DNA from: an uncultured Lentisphaeria bacterium
Lineage (GTDB): Bacteria; Verrucomicrobiota; Lentisphaeria; Oligosphaerales; Oligosphaeraceae
Length of the DNA stretch: 16,081 nucleotides
Reading direction: 5' to 3'
NCBI GenBank assembly: GCA_934661755.1
Contig: CAKUJM010000056.1
Coordinates: 1 to 16,081 of the forward strand
In this document: positions 1 through 7,313 of the stretch, piece by piece
How the letters are laid out: every line of letters begins with the position of its first letter
How positions within the stretch are numbered: the first letter of the stretch is position 1
Notes under the pieces: model-generated
Told to the model about the DNA's origin: nothing
The model's database searches: none
Seen by the model: the letters and a program-made list of their open reading frames with translations, nothing else
Made by a program: the position numbers and the translations under genes

Positions 1-56
1 AGGGGTTAACCGCGTGAGTGAACTTGGCCGGTGCATGTGTTGTCAATAACAAAGTC

Positions 57-68
57 TGTTTGCAAACA
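57..68. promoter_or_regulatory. 12-bp perfect palindrome, operator-like
   Basis: TGTTTGCAAACA is a perfect 12-bp inverted repeat with no loop. Its size and TGT...ACA ends resemble operators of LacI/GalR-type or other dimeric helix-turn-helix regulators. It lies about 280 bp before nadB, far for direct control of that gene, and could belong to a transcript upstream of the window. Seen: the palindrome. Inferred: operator function. Chance occurrence is possible. Confidence 0.2.
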
Positions 69-116
69 AAGCGCGTTCTTCAAAACTACGCATGGACGCA
101 CGTCAAGCCCGACGCC

Positions 117-166
117 AACCCCTCCGGCGCTGTCGCGCCACCTCCCCTTGCAGGGGAGGCTTTTCT
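117..166 (+). repeat. Double-hairpin intergenic element / possible terminator
   Basis: There are two adjacent perfect hairpins. The first is GGCGC-TGTC-GCGCC (126-139). The second is CCTCCCC-TTGCA-GGGGAGG (141-159), followed by CTTTTCTT. The second looks like an intrinsic terminator on the + strand and could end a gene lying left of the window. The layout, CCCCTCC then a small variable stem then CACCTCCCCTTGCAGGGGAGG, is similar to palindromic intergenic repeats I recall from gut bacterial genomes, so it may be a dispersed element. Only one copy is visible here. Confidence 0.5.
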
Positions 167-351
167 TGTCGTGAGAACATGAGCGCGGTCGTTTTACGTC
201 CACGCACGGCGGCACGTCATGCTCGATGGCCAACCTCCGTTTCCGTCCGTCTGACGGCATACAGACGCAACGGGATTTTTGCATTAAGTTATGTCTTTTA
301 CATTTCGTGGGAGTGGACTTGTGATTTTTGTAACGCAATAGTTTTGCAATC

Positions 352-2025
352 ATGTCGGGCAAAAGGAAACGCATAACCGTAGACTATTTGATCATCGGCT
401 CCGGCCTGGCGGGGTTGACTGCCGCGCTGGAGGCTGCGCCGTACGGCAAGGTGCTGGTTGTCACCAAGGCCAGGGCGGAGGATTGCAATACCCGCTATGC
501 CCAGGGCGGCATCTCATGCGTCACCTCGGCGGACGATTCATTTGATGCGCATGTGCGTGACACGCTGATTGCGGGCGCCGGGCTTTGCAAGCCGGATGTG
601 GTGCGCAAGATCGTCGAGGCCGGTCCGGAGCGCATCCGCCGCATCCAGGAGTGGGGTCTGCATTTTACTTTGGAGCGCGAGGTGGAGCCGGAGAAGGCCG
701 GTCAGTGCGGCGAGTCGTACCACCTTGGCCGCGAGGGCGGCCATTCGGCACGGCGGATTCTGCATGCCGGCGACATCACCGGCCGTGAGGTCTCGGAGGT
801 GCTGCTGGCGCGCTGCCGCGAGAATCCGAACATCACGATACTGGAGCATCATCTGGCGGTGGATCTGATTTCGACCCGCCACATCGAGTGGCAGGGCGAC
901 AACGTCTGTCTGGGCGCATACGTCATTGACACCACCACCAACGAGATTGACACCATCATCGCCAAGTTCACCTTTCTGGCCACCGGCGGCGCGGGCAAGG
1001 TCTATTTGTGCACCTGCAACCCGGATGTGGCCTGTGGCGACGGCGTGGCGATGGCCTATCGGGCGTCGGCGGAGATCTCGAACATGGAGTTCTACCAGTT
1101 CCATCCGACGATCCTCTATCATCCCCATGCGAAGTCGTTCCTGATTTCCGAGGCGGTTCGCGGCGAGGGCGCGGTCCTGAAGATCCGCCGTGGCGGCCAA
1201 TATGTGTCCTTCATGGAGGGATACCACAAGCTGGCCAGCCTGGCGCCCCGCGACATTGTCGCCCGGGCGATTGACAACGAGCTGAAGCGCACCGGCCAGG
1301 AGTGCGCCTGGCTGGACATCCGCCACAAGAGTGAGGAGTTCCTCCGGGCGCGATTCCCGAACATCTTTGCCGAGTGCCTGAAGTTCGGCATCAACATGGC
1401 CCGGGATTTGATCCCGGTGGTGCCGGCGGCGCACTACTGCTGCGGCGGAGTGCGCACGGACGTCAATGGCTGCAGCAGCGTCAAGAACCTCTATGCCATC
1501 GGCGAATGCGGCTGCACCGGGTTGCATGGCGCCAACCGCCTGGCCTCCAATTCGTTGCTTGAGGCGATGGTGGTGGCCAATTTCGCGGTGAAGCACGCCA
1601 TTGCGCAACCGGATCCGCACAGCCAGATTTCACCGGGGATGATCCCCGACTGGAACACCGGCAATGCGGTGGATTCCGACGAGCAGATTGTCATTTCGCA
1701 CAACTGGGACGAGATCCGGCGCCTGATGTGGGACTATGTAGGCATTGTGCGCTCCAATAAGCGCCTGGAGCGGGCGAAAAACCGCATCCGGATGATCCGC
1801 AAGGAGATCGAGAAGTACTACTGGAATTTCTACGTCACTGCGGATCTGGTGGAGCTGCGCAACATCGCCTCGGTGGCGGAGATGATAATCGATTCGGCGA
1901 TGGCGCGCGACGAGTCGCGCGGACTGCATTACAACATCGACCATCTGCCGGCGGCCTCGCCGGAAAGCCATGGAAAGGACTCGATTCTGCGGCAGCCACT
2001 GCGGTCGGAGCTGCGTTTTGCGTGA
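352..2025 (+). CDS. nadB: L-aspartate oxidase (NadB)
   Basis: NadB is a cytoplasmic FAD enzyme that oxidises L-aspartate to iminoaspartate, the first step of de novo NAD synthesis; NadA then makes quinolinate. The 557-aa protein has family length. The N-terminal dinucleotide motif GSGLAGL is at residues 16-22, followed by RYAQGGI, HSARRILHAGD, ATGGAGKVY, an FYQFHPT motif, APRD with R300 matching a conserved catalytic arginine, and the near-diagnostic GLHGANRLASNSLLE from residue 390. The C-terminal helical domain with ESRGLHYN distinguishes the NadB/SdhA/FrdA superfamily ending. Aspartate oxidase is favoured over fumarate reductase or succinate dehydrogenase flavoprotein by the whole motif set. 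The ATG at 352 puts the Rossmann strand at the expected position; no Shine-Dalgarno precedes it. nadA and nadC are not adjacent. Several positions usually T, S, V or A in the family are cysteine here. Confidence 0.95.
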   Translation: MSGKRKRITVDYLIIGSGLAGLTAALEAAPYGKVLVVTKARAEDCNTRYAQGGISCVTSADDSFDAHVRDTLIAGAGLCKPDVVRKIVEAGPERIRRIQEWGLHFTLEREVEPEKAGQCGESYHLGREGGHSARRILHAGDITGREVSEVLLARCRENPNITILEHHLAVDLISTRHIEWQGDNVCLGAYVIDTTTNEIDTIIAKFTFLATGGAGKVYLCTCNPDVACGDGVAMAYRASAEISNMEFYQFHPTILYHPHAKSFLISEAVRGEGAVLKIRRGGQYVSFMEGYHKLASLAPRDIVARAIDNELKRTGQECAWLDIRHKSEEFLRARFPNIFAECLKFGINMARDLIPVVPAAHYCCGGVRTDVNGCSSVKNLYAIGECGCTGLHGANRLASNSLLEAMVVANFAVKHAIAQPDPHSQISPGMIPDWNTGNAVDSDEQIVISHNWDEIRRLMWDYVGIVRSNKRLERAKNRIRMIRKEIEKYYWNFYVTADLVELRNIASVAEMIIDSAMARDESRGLHYNIDHLPAASPESHGKDSILRQPLRSELRFA

Positions 2026-2063
2026 CCCGGTGTGAGGTCTGAAGCGGCGGCCCCTGGCGGATT

Positions 2064-2077
2064 TGCGGCGCGCCGCA
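2064..2077. repeat. 14-bp perfect palindrome after nadB
   Basis: TGCGGCGCGCCGCA is a perfect 14-bp inverted repeat 38 nt after the nadB stop. It is followed by CCGG rather than a T run, so it does not look like a classic intrinsic terminator. It may be a weak terminator, a 3' stabilising hairpin or a chance GC-rich palindrome. Confidence 0.3.
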
Positions 2078-2085
2078 CCGGCGAG

Positions 2086-2113
2086 TTTCAAGGATAGGCA
2101 ATTTCAAGGATAG
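2086..2113 (+). repeat. Tandem direct repeat before the zinc-ribbon gene
   Basis: TTTCAAGGATAG occurs twice, at 2086-2097 and 2102-2113, a 16-bp period. It ends just before the ribosome-binding site (AGAGGA, about 2117-2122) of the gene starting at 2131. It could be a duplication by replication slippage, or a pair of binding sites spaced about one and a half helical turns apart. AAGGA in the second copy could act as a second, more distal Shine-Dalgarno. Confidence 0.5.
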
Positions 2114-2130
2114 ACAAGAGGAATACTGCC

Positions 2131-2823
2131 ATGCTCAAATGCCCGAGATGTGGAACTGACAACTTGATGACGGCGGTTTTCTGCCGTGGTTGCGGCGAGA
2201 GGATCCCGCTGGATGAACTCAAGCCGGACGACTTCGCCGATGTCGGCGTGAAGAAGAACAACAACACCATGCAGAACATCATCGGCGGCGCCATCATCGG
2301 CGTGCTGCTGGTGGTGTTCCTCATCGGCGTGCTCTTCCCGTCGTGCGGCAAGGTCGCCTACAGCGAAGAGGCCGGCAATGCCGCCATCGCCAAGATCGAG
2401 AAGATCGGCAAAGGCGAGTCCATCACGCTGACCGACGAGGAGGCGTCCTGCTATGCCACGGCGCGGCTGCGCGCCTATGCGGACGGCAAGGACGACCTGG
2501 GGTCGCCGAAGCCGACCGCCGCGACCATCCACTTCCTGGGCGATGAGTCCGCGCGGGTGATTGTCAGCGGCAGGCTGTATGCGATGCCGGTGTCGGTCAG
2601 CGGCATGGTCAGTGTCAAGGCCAGCAACAAAAGCATCGACTTGACGCTGGATGGTTCGCCGAAGATCGGGCTGTTCCCGATTCCGGAGGGTCTGCGCGAG
2701 AAGCTGTTCGACAATCTGCGCAGCGTTTTCAGCGAGGCGCTCCGGAAGGACAATCACCGGGTGAAGGCGATCAAGGTGGAGGAGGGCAAGATCACCATCA
2801 CCAGGACGGGGAAGAAGCAGTAG
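2131..2823 (+). CDS. Zinc-ribbon, single-membrane-segment protein of unknown function
   Basis: I do not recognise a named family beyond the N-terminal zinc ribbon. The 230-aa protein has paired CxxC knuckles, CPRCG at residues 4-8 and CRGCG at 18-22, expected to bind one zinc. A short polar linker with an Asn run (43-45) leads to one strongly hydrophobic segment (about 49-69, Gly/Ile/Val-rich). The C-terminal part (about 75-230) is mixed alpha/beta, charged and lysine-rich at its end; after the membrane segment it would most likely lie outside the cytoplasm, with the ribbon inside. This cytoplasmic-ribbon/membrane/extracytoplasmic layout is common in uncharacterised bacterial proteins. The ATG at 2131 is supported by the AGAGGA ribosome-binding site. 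It sits 105 nt after nadB and 86 nt before the debranching enzyme, so co-expression with the glycogen genes is possible but unproven. Confidence 0.75.
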   Translation: MLKCPRCGTDNLMTAVFCRGCGERIPLDELKPDDFADVGVKKNNNTMQNIIGGAIIGVLLVVFLIGVLFPSCGKVAYSEEAGNAAIAKIEKIGKGESITLTDEEASCYATARLRAYADGKDDLGSPKPTAATIHFLGDESARVIVSGRLYAMPVSVSGMVSVKASNKSIDLTLDGSPKIGLFPIPEGLREKLFDNLRSVFSEALRKDNHRVKAIKVEEGKITITRTGKKQ

Positions 2824-2844
2824 CATCGGCAATTTTTCAGGGAT

Positions 2845-2909
2845 TGCCGGCGACAGGCGCACAGTTCTTTTCAAGACTGCCGCCGGCAGGACAGCAGCGT
2901 TTTTTTCCC
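2845..2909 (+). promoter_or_regulatory. Structured, U-rich leader of the debranching enzyme gene
   Basis: TGCCGGCG (2845-2852) and CGCCGGCA (2881-2888) are perfect complements that enclose a smaller hairpin, CAGT-T-CTT...AAG-ACTG (2862-2879). An alternative stem CTGCCG-C-CGGCAG (2877-2889) overlaps it. Eleven bases later come seven Ts (2900-2906) and then CCC directly before the ATG at 2910. The mutually exclusive stems before a T tract could be an attenuator, or the T tract could serve as a ribosome/S1 landing site in place of a Shine-Dalgarno. Seen: complementarity and T tract. Inferred: any regulatory role. Confidence 0.3.
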
Positions 2910-5900
2910 ATGCCCAGCAGCACATCATCACCAATAGCCCTCAAGCAGCAGCCGTCGCCGCAATCGCATTTCGTGCGGCACTCCGGGGATCTGCTGAAGG
3001 TCTCGCTTTCAGTCTCGCCGGCCGCCCGCGGCGGCGCGGCGTGGGTGCGCACCAATCTCGGCGGCGCGCAGATCCACCGCCAGGAGGTCGTCGACCACTG
3101 TGAGAATGGCGCCGCGATGCTGGGGAGGGACTGGACGGACCTGCCGATGCGCGACTGCGGCAACGGCCGTTTTGAGATCACGCTGCCGTTGCATGAGGCG
3201 GGGATATTCGAGTTCAAGGCCTACTACGTTGATCCGGTGAGCCGGAAATCCTGCTGGCCGCGCGGCGAGAACTGCCGGGTGAAGGTGGCACCGGCGCTCT
3301 CGTTTGCGAAGAACACGATCTACAATGCGTTCGTGCGGCAGTTCGGCGCCAACATCAGCGGCGGGGCGTCGTCGCCGGAGCTGTCGCAATGCGCCAGCCA
3401 GCTGGACCAGGCCGGCTATGCGGTGATTCCGCCATCGGGGACCTTCCGGGATCTCGGGCGGCATTTGGAGTTCATCCAGGAGGACCTGGGCTTCCGGATC
3501 ATCCAGCTGCTTCCGGTGCATCCGGTTCCGACGACCTTTGCGCGGATGGGGCGATATGGCTCGCCGTTCGCGCCGCTGGATTTCTTCGCCGTCGACGCCG
3601 GCATGGCGCAGTTCGACCGCCACACCACGCCGCTGGAGCAATTTGTCGAGCTGGTGGACTGCATCCACGGCCGCGGCGGGCTGGTGTTCATCGATTTGCC
3701 GATCGACCATACCGGCTGGGCCAGCATCCTTCAGAACCAGCATCCGGAGTGGTTCTGCCGCAACCAGGACGGCTCCTTTGCCAGCCCCGGCGCCTGGGGG
3801 GTGGTCTGGGAGGACTTGTGCAAGCTGGACTTCTCATGCCGGCAGCTATGGCCGCATATTGCGGAGGTCTTCCTGCACTGGTGCCGCAATGGCGTGGACG
3901 GCTTCCGCTGCGACGCTGGGTACATGATTCCCGCCGAAGCCTGGAACTACATCATCTGCAAGGTGCGGCTGCAATATCCCTCGACCATCTTTTTCCTGGA
4001 GGGGCTGGGCGGCGGCCAGGATGCCACCACCCGGCTGCTGAGCGAGGCGGGGATGGACTGGGCGTACTCCGAGCTCTTCCAGAATTACAGTGCGAAGGAG
4101 ATTGCCGGATATGCCGATTTCGCGGCCCGCTATTCCGCCAGCAATGGCGCGCTGGTGAATTTTGCGGAGACGCACGACAACGAGCGTCTGGCAGGCAAGG
4201 GCGCGGCCTGGTCGCGCCTGCGGGTGGCGCTGGCGGCGCTCTTTGCACCGGCGGGGTGCTTTGGAATTGCCAATGGCGTGGAATGGCTGGCGACCGAACG
4301 CATCGACGTGCATGATGCCGGCTCGCTCAACTGGGGCAGCGCCCAGAACATCATCCCGCTGATCAGGCGTCTCAACGAGCTGTTGGCCAGCCATCCCGCA
4401 TTCACCGCCTCGGCGACCATGCGTACGCCCTACGGCGCCGGCGGCGGCGCGAATGGCATGCTGCGCATCCCCGCCGGCAAGGACGAGTATGCCGTGATGG
4501 TGGTGGCCAACCCGGAGATCAACCGCCCGGCGCAATTCGAGTGGAACATGCAGGAGTTCGATCCGCATACCTCGCCGGTGGATCTGATCACCGGCAGGCG
4601 GGTGCCGGTGCGCTATGACAACTGCCAGGTCAAGGTCGCGCTGGCGCCGGGCGAGGTGCTTTGCCTGACCAGCGCGGAGGCGACGACCCTTCCGAAGTCG
4701 CCGGTGAGCGCGGTGCAGCGTCAGCTGATGCGGGCCGCGATCCTGAAATTCGTGATCGCGCGTCATGGCTATGGCGATGCCAGCGCGCTGGATTTGGATG
4801 GCTATTGCCGTGCGCTCTACGCCAATCCGCTGGAGTTCCTTCAGAGTGTGATGGGCGTGCAGGAGTATCTCCCGGTGGTGCAATGGCGTCCGAACCGCGA
4901 CGAGCGCCGCATGGTGCCGCTGCCGCCCGGCCATCATCTGATGGTGGCCCATAGCCAGCGCTTCATCGCCACGATTTCGCGCCAGGGTCGTTGCCTCCAG
5001 AAGTTCATCTCGCTGCCGCAGGCGGACGGCGGCTATTTTGTGCTCTTCCAGCCATTGCCGGAAAGCCAGGATGGCGGCGCGGTTTACACCCTCGGGCTCA
5101 ATGTCTTCAGCGGCGACGGCTCCACTGCGCGGGTGAGTGCGCCGCTGCTGTCGCTGCCGCCGTGGGAGCTGCGCCGGGTTCGTCTCCAGCTGTCGCATGA
5201 CCGCATTTCCGTGCGCCATTGCGCACTGTCCACGACGGCGCTGGGCGGGTACTCGCTGATGCGGGCGGCGTGGGGCAATCTCGACAGCCAGTATGACGCG
5301 ATGCTGGCCGCCAACCTCGATGCGGGGATCCCGGTGGACCGCACGGTGGTGCTGGCGCGCTGCCGCGCCTGGCTGGTCCATCGCGACTACTCGCAGGAGA
5401 TCAACCTGTCCTGCCAGCGTGATTTCATCCATGCTCCTGACGGCTCGAGCATCTGGCGCTTCATCATCCCGACGGGGATGGGCGGCAATGTCTTCATCAC
5501 CATCCGCCATTGGCTGGAGCGCGAAAGCGGCATGGTGCATTTGCAGGTCACGCGCTGCGTGCCGCCGGGGAGCCATGAGCATCTCAATGTCCTCAATGCG
5601 GATGCGCCGGTGACGGTGCTGTTGCGTCCGGATATCGACGATCGCTGCAACCACGCCAGCACCGTCGCCTTCCCGGATTGCGAGCGCGAGTTTCCGCGGC
5701 GGCTTTCGCCTCAGGAGCGGGGTTTCAACTTCGGCTTGCACAACGGGCAGTGCTTCATGATGCGTTCCAGTTCCGGTGAATTCCTGCCGGCGCAGGAGTG
5801 GAATTACAACCTCTTCTACCGGCTGGAGCATGAGCGCGGGCTGCGCGATCACGGCGACCTCTATTCGCCGGGGATGTTCCGTTTCGAGTTGCTGCGCGGG

Positions 5901-7244
5901 CAGTGCGTGGAGGTGGCCGGCGGCATCGGCGATGGCCGGATGGCGGCGCCGGAAACGCCGCAGGCGCAGCCGTACGACCTGCCGCCGGAATGCATGGAGT
6001 CGGCGCTGCCGGCGGCATTGGACCGCGCGATCGACGCCTTTGTGGTGCGTCGCGGGTCGCTCAAGACGGTGATTGCCGGCTATCCGTGGTTCCTGGACTG
6101 GGGGCGTGACACCCTGATCTGCCTGCGGGGGATGATTGCGTCCGGACGGCTGGCGGATTCGCTGGCGGCAATTTGCGCCTTCGCCTCTTTCGAGGACCAC
6201 GGGACGCTGCCGAACATGATTTCCGGGGGCGACCTTTCCAACCGCGAGACCTCGGATGCGCCGCTGCTGCTTTTTGTCGCGGTGGACGACTACATCAAGG
6301 CCGTGGAGGGCAAGACGGATGCGGACGCGGTGCTGTCGCTCAAATGCGGCGGGCGGACTCTGCTGGGGGTGCTCGAGTCGATTGCGGCGGCTTATATTGC
6401 GGGTACGGCGAATGGGATCAAGATGGATGCCGCAAGCGGGCTGGTTTTCAGTCCGTCGCATTTCACCTGGATGGACACCAACTATCCGGCGGCGACTCCA
6501 CGCGAGGGCTATCCCGTTGAGATTCAGGCGCTTTGGTTTTTCGCGCTGCGATTTTTGTCATTGCATGCCGGCCAGGGGGACCGCTATGGGCGGCTGGCGG
6601 AGAAGGTCCGGTCCTCTCTCAACCGGCTTTTCCCATTGCCGGAGGAATCCGGCGGCGGCCTGAGCGACTGCCTGCATGCGGCGGCGGGGCAGGGCGCCGG
6701 GGAGGCGGAGGCGGATGACGCAGTCCGCCCGAACCAGCTCTGGGCGGTGACCCTGGGCGCAATCGAGTCGCCGCAGCTGGTGCGGCGGATTCTGGATGCG
6801 TGCGCGGCGCTGGTCATCCCCGGCGGCATCCGGAGCCTGGCGGACCAGCCGGTGCATTGGCGTCAGCCGGTGTACGGCGCCAAAGGGCTGCTCAACAATC
6901 CGGAGCAGCCGTACTGGGGGAGCTACAGCGGAGACGAGGATACGCGCCGGAAGGTCGCCTACCACAATGGCACCGCGTGGTGCTGGCAGCTGCCGATGTT
7001 CTGCGAGGCGCTTTTCCGGGCATACGGTCCGGGCGCAAAGGATGCGGCGCTGGCAATTCTTGGCACCGCCGCCGACGCGATGGGCATGGCCTGCATCGGC
7101 CATCTGCCGGAAATCATCGACGGCAGCCTGCCGCATCTGCCACGCGGCTGTTGCGCCCAGGCGTGGAGCGCGACCGAATTCCGGCGGGTCGCCGCGATGC
7201 TGTCGGATCCAAATCCGTCGCCGGGGCGGGACGGCGCACGGTGA
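2910..7244 (+). CDS. Bifunctional glycogen debranching enzyme: GH13 fused to GH133 amylo-1,6-glucosidase
   Basis: This large cytoplasmic enzyme (1444 aa) is predicted to shorten glycogen branches by alpha-glucan transfer and then hydrolyse the alpha-1,6 stub, as eukaryotic AGL/GDE does. Residues about 20-130 form an E-set-like beta domain. Residues about 135-545 are a GH13 barrel with likely nucleophile D335 (GFRCD), acid/base E364 (FFLEG) and D423 (HDNE). A beta-rich middle (about 600-1010) includes a debranching-enzyme N-like segment. Residues about 1040-1430 are GH133, with GYPWFLDWGRDT (1057-1068), ETSDAPL (1113-1119), TWMD, PREGYPVEIQALW and HNGTAW (1352-1357). ATG 2910 is preferred to an in-frame TTG at 2844, which would run through the structured leader; neither has a good Shine-Dalgarno. 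The GH13 half also resembles maltosyltransferase-like GH13 proteins, so its exact donor and acceptor are uncertain; the GH133 half is secure. Confidence 0.88.
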   Translation: MPSSTSSPIALKQQPSPQSHFVRHSGDLLKVSLSVSPAARGGAAWVRTNLGGAQIHRQEVVDHCENGAAMLGRDWTDLPMRDCGNGRFEITLPLHEAGIFEFKAYYVDPVSRKSCWPRGENCRVKVAPALSFAKNTIYNAFVRQFGANISGGASSPELSQCASQLDQAGYAVIPPSGTFRDLGRHLEFIQEDLGFRIIQLLPVHPVPTTFARMGRYGSPFAPLDFFAVDAGMAQFDRHTTPLEQFVELVDCIHGRGGLVFIDLPIDHTGWASILQNQHPEWFCRNQDGSFASPGAWGVVWEDLCKLDFSCRQLWPHIAEVFLHWCRNGVDGFRCDAGYMIPAEAWNYIICKVRLQYPSTIFFLEGLGGGQDATTRLLSEAGMDWAYSELFQNYSAKEIAGYADFAARYSASNGALVNFAETHDNERLAGKGAAWSRLRVALAALFAPAGCFGIANGVEWLATERIDVHDAGSLNWGSAQNIIPLIRRLNELLASHPAFTASATMRTPYGAGGGANGMLRIPAGKDEYAVMVVANPEINRPAQFEWNMQEFDPHTSPVDLITGRRVPVRYDNCQVKVALAPGEVLCLTSAEATTLPKSPVSAVQRQLMRAAILKFVIARHGYGDASALDLDGYCRALYANPLEFLQSVMGVQEYLPVVQWRPNRDERRMVPLPPGHHLMVAHSQRFIATISRQGRCLQKFISLPQADGGYFVLFQPLPESQDGGAVYTLGLNVFSGDGSTARVSAPLLSLPPWELRRVRLQLSHDRISVRHCALSTTALGGYSLMRAAWGNLDSQYDAMLAANLDAGIPVDRTVVLARCRAWLVHRDYSQEINLSCQRDFIHAPDGSSIWRFIIPTGMGGNVFITIRHWLERESGMVHLQVTRCVPPGSHEHLNVLNADAPVTVLLRPDIDDRCNHASTVAFPDCEREFPRRLSPQERGFNFGLHNGQCFMMRSSSGEFLPAQEWNYNLFYRLEHERGLRDHGDLYSPGMFRFELLRGQCVEVAGGIGDGRMAAPETPQAQPYDLPPECMESALPAALDRAIDAFVVRRGSLKTVIAGYPWFLDWGRDTLICLRGMIASGRLADSLAAICAFASFEDHGTLPNMISGGDLSNRETSDAPLLLFVAVDDYIKAVEGKTDADAVLSLKCGGRTLLGVLESIAAAYIAGTANGIKMDAASGLVFSPSHFTWMDTNYPAATPREGYPVEIQALWFFALRFLSLHAGQGDRYGRLAEKVRSSLNRLFPLPEESGGGLSDCLHAAAGQGAGEAEADDAVRPNQLWAVTLGAIESPQLVRRILDACAALVIPGGIRSLADQPVHWRQPVYGAKGLLNNPEQPYWGSYSGDEDTRRKVAYHNGTAWCWQLPMFCEALFRAYGPGAKDAALAILGTAADAMGMACIGHLPEIIDGSLPHLPRGCCAQAWSATEFRRVAAMLSDPNPSPGRDGAR

Positions 7245-7313
7245 CCGCGCCCGGCAATGGCGGTGAATTTTCCCTGTTTCCCCTTCATCAAAACCAATGA
7301 GGAGCATGCAACC

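Larger units (their letters stand above)
1..351. other. Non-coding region upstream of nadB
   Basis: I see no convincing gene in this stretch; the short reading frames here are arginine/cysteine-rich and match no family I recognise. It holds a 12-bp palindrome (57-68), a double hairpin with a T-rich tail (about 117-166) and an AT-richer leader (about 275-351) directly before nadB. No strong -35/-10 pair stands out. The leader is rich in T (runs at 277-281, 325-328 and 342-345) and has no Shine-Dalgarno before the nadB ATG. Confidence 0.6.

Noticed and set aside
6..376. Small genes on either strand before nadB
   Set aside because: Compositions are atypical (Arg/Cys-rich), they run through the double hairpin, and none has a ribosome-binding site or family match.
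538..1620. A 360-codon minus-strand frame inside nadB
   Set aside because: Low-complexity Arg/Ala/Val/Asp composition, no family signature, and it is fully antisense to a conserved enzyme.
3846..6461. An 871-codon open frame on the minus strand within the debranching enzyme
   Set aside because: Its product is Arg/His/Gln/Ala-rich without recognisable domains, and it lies opposite a well-supported GH13+GH133 gene. GC-rich third positions suppress antisense stops, which explains the length.
7257..7313. Upstream ATG start for the AT-hook/CBM48 gene
   Set aside because: The ATG at 7314 has a GAGGAG site at proper spacing; the 7257 start has none and adds an unrelated segment.
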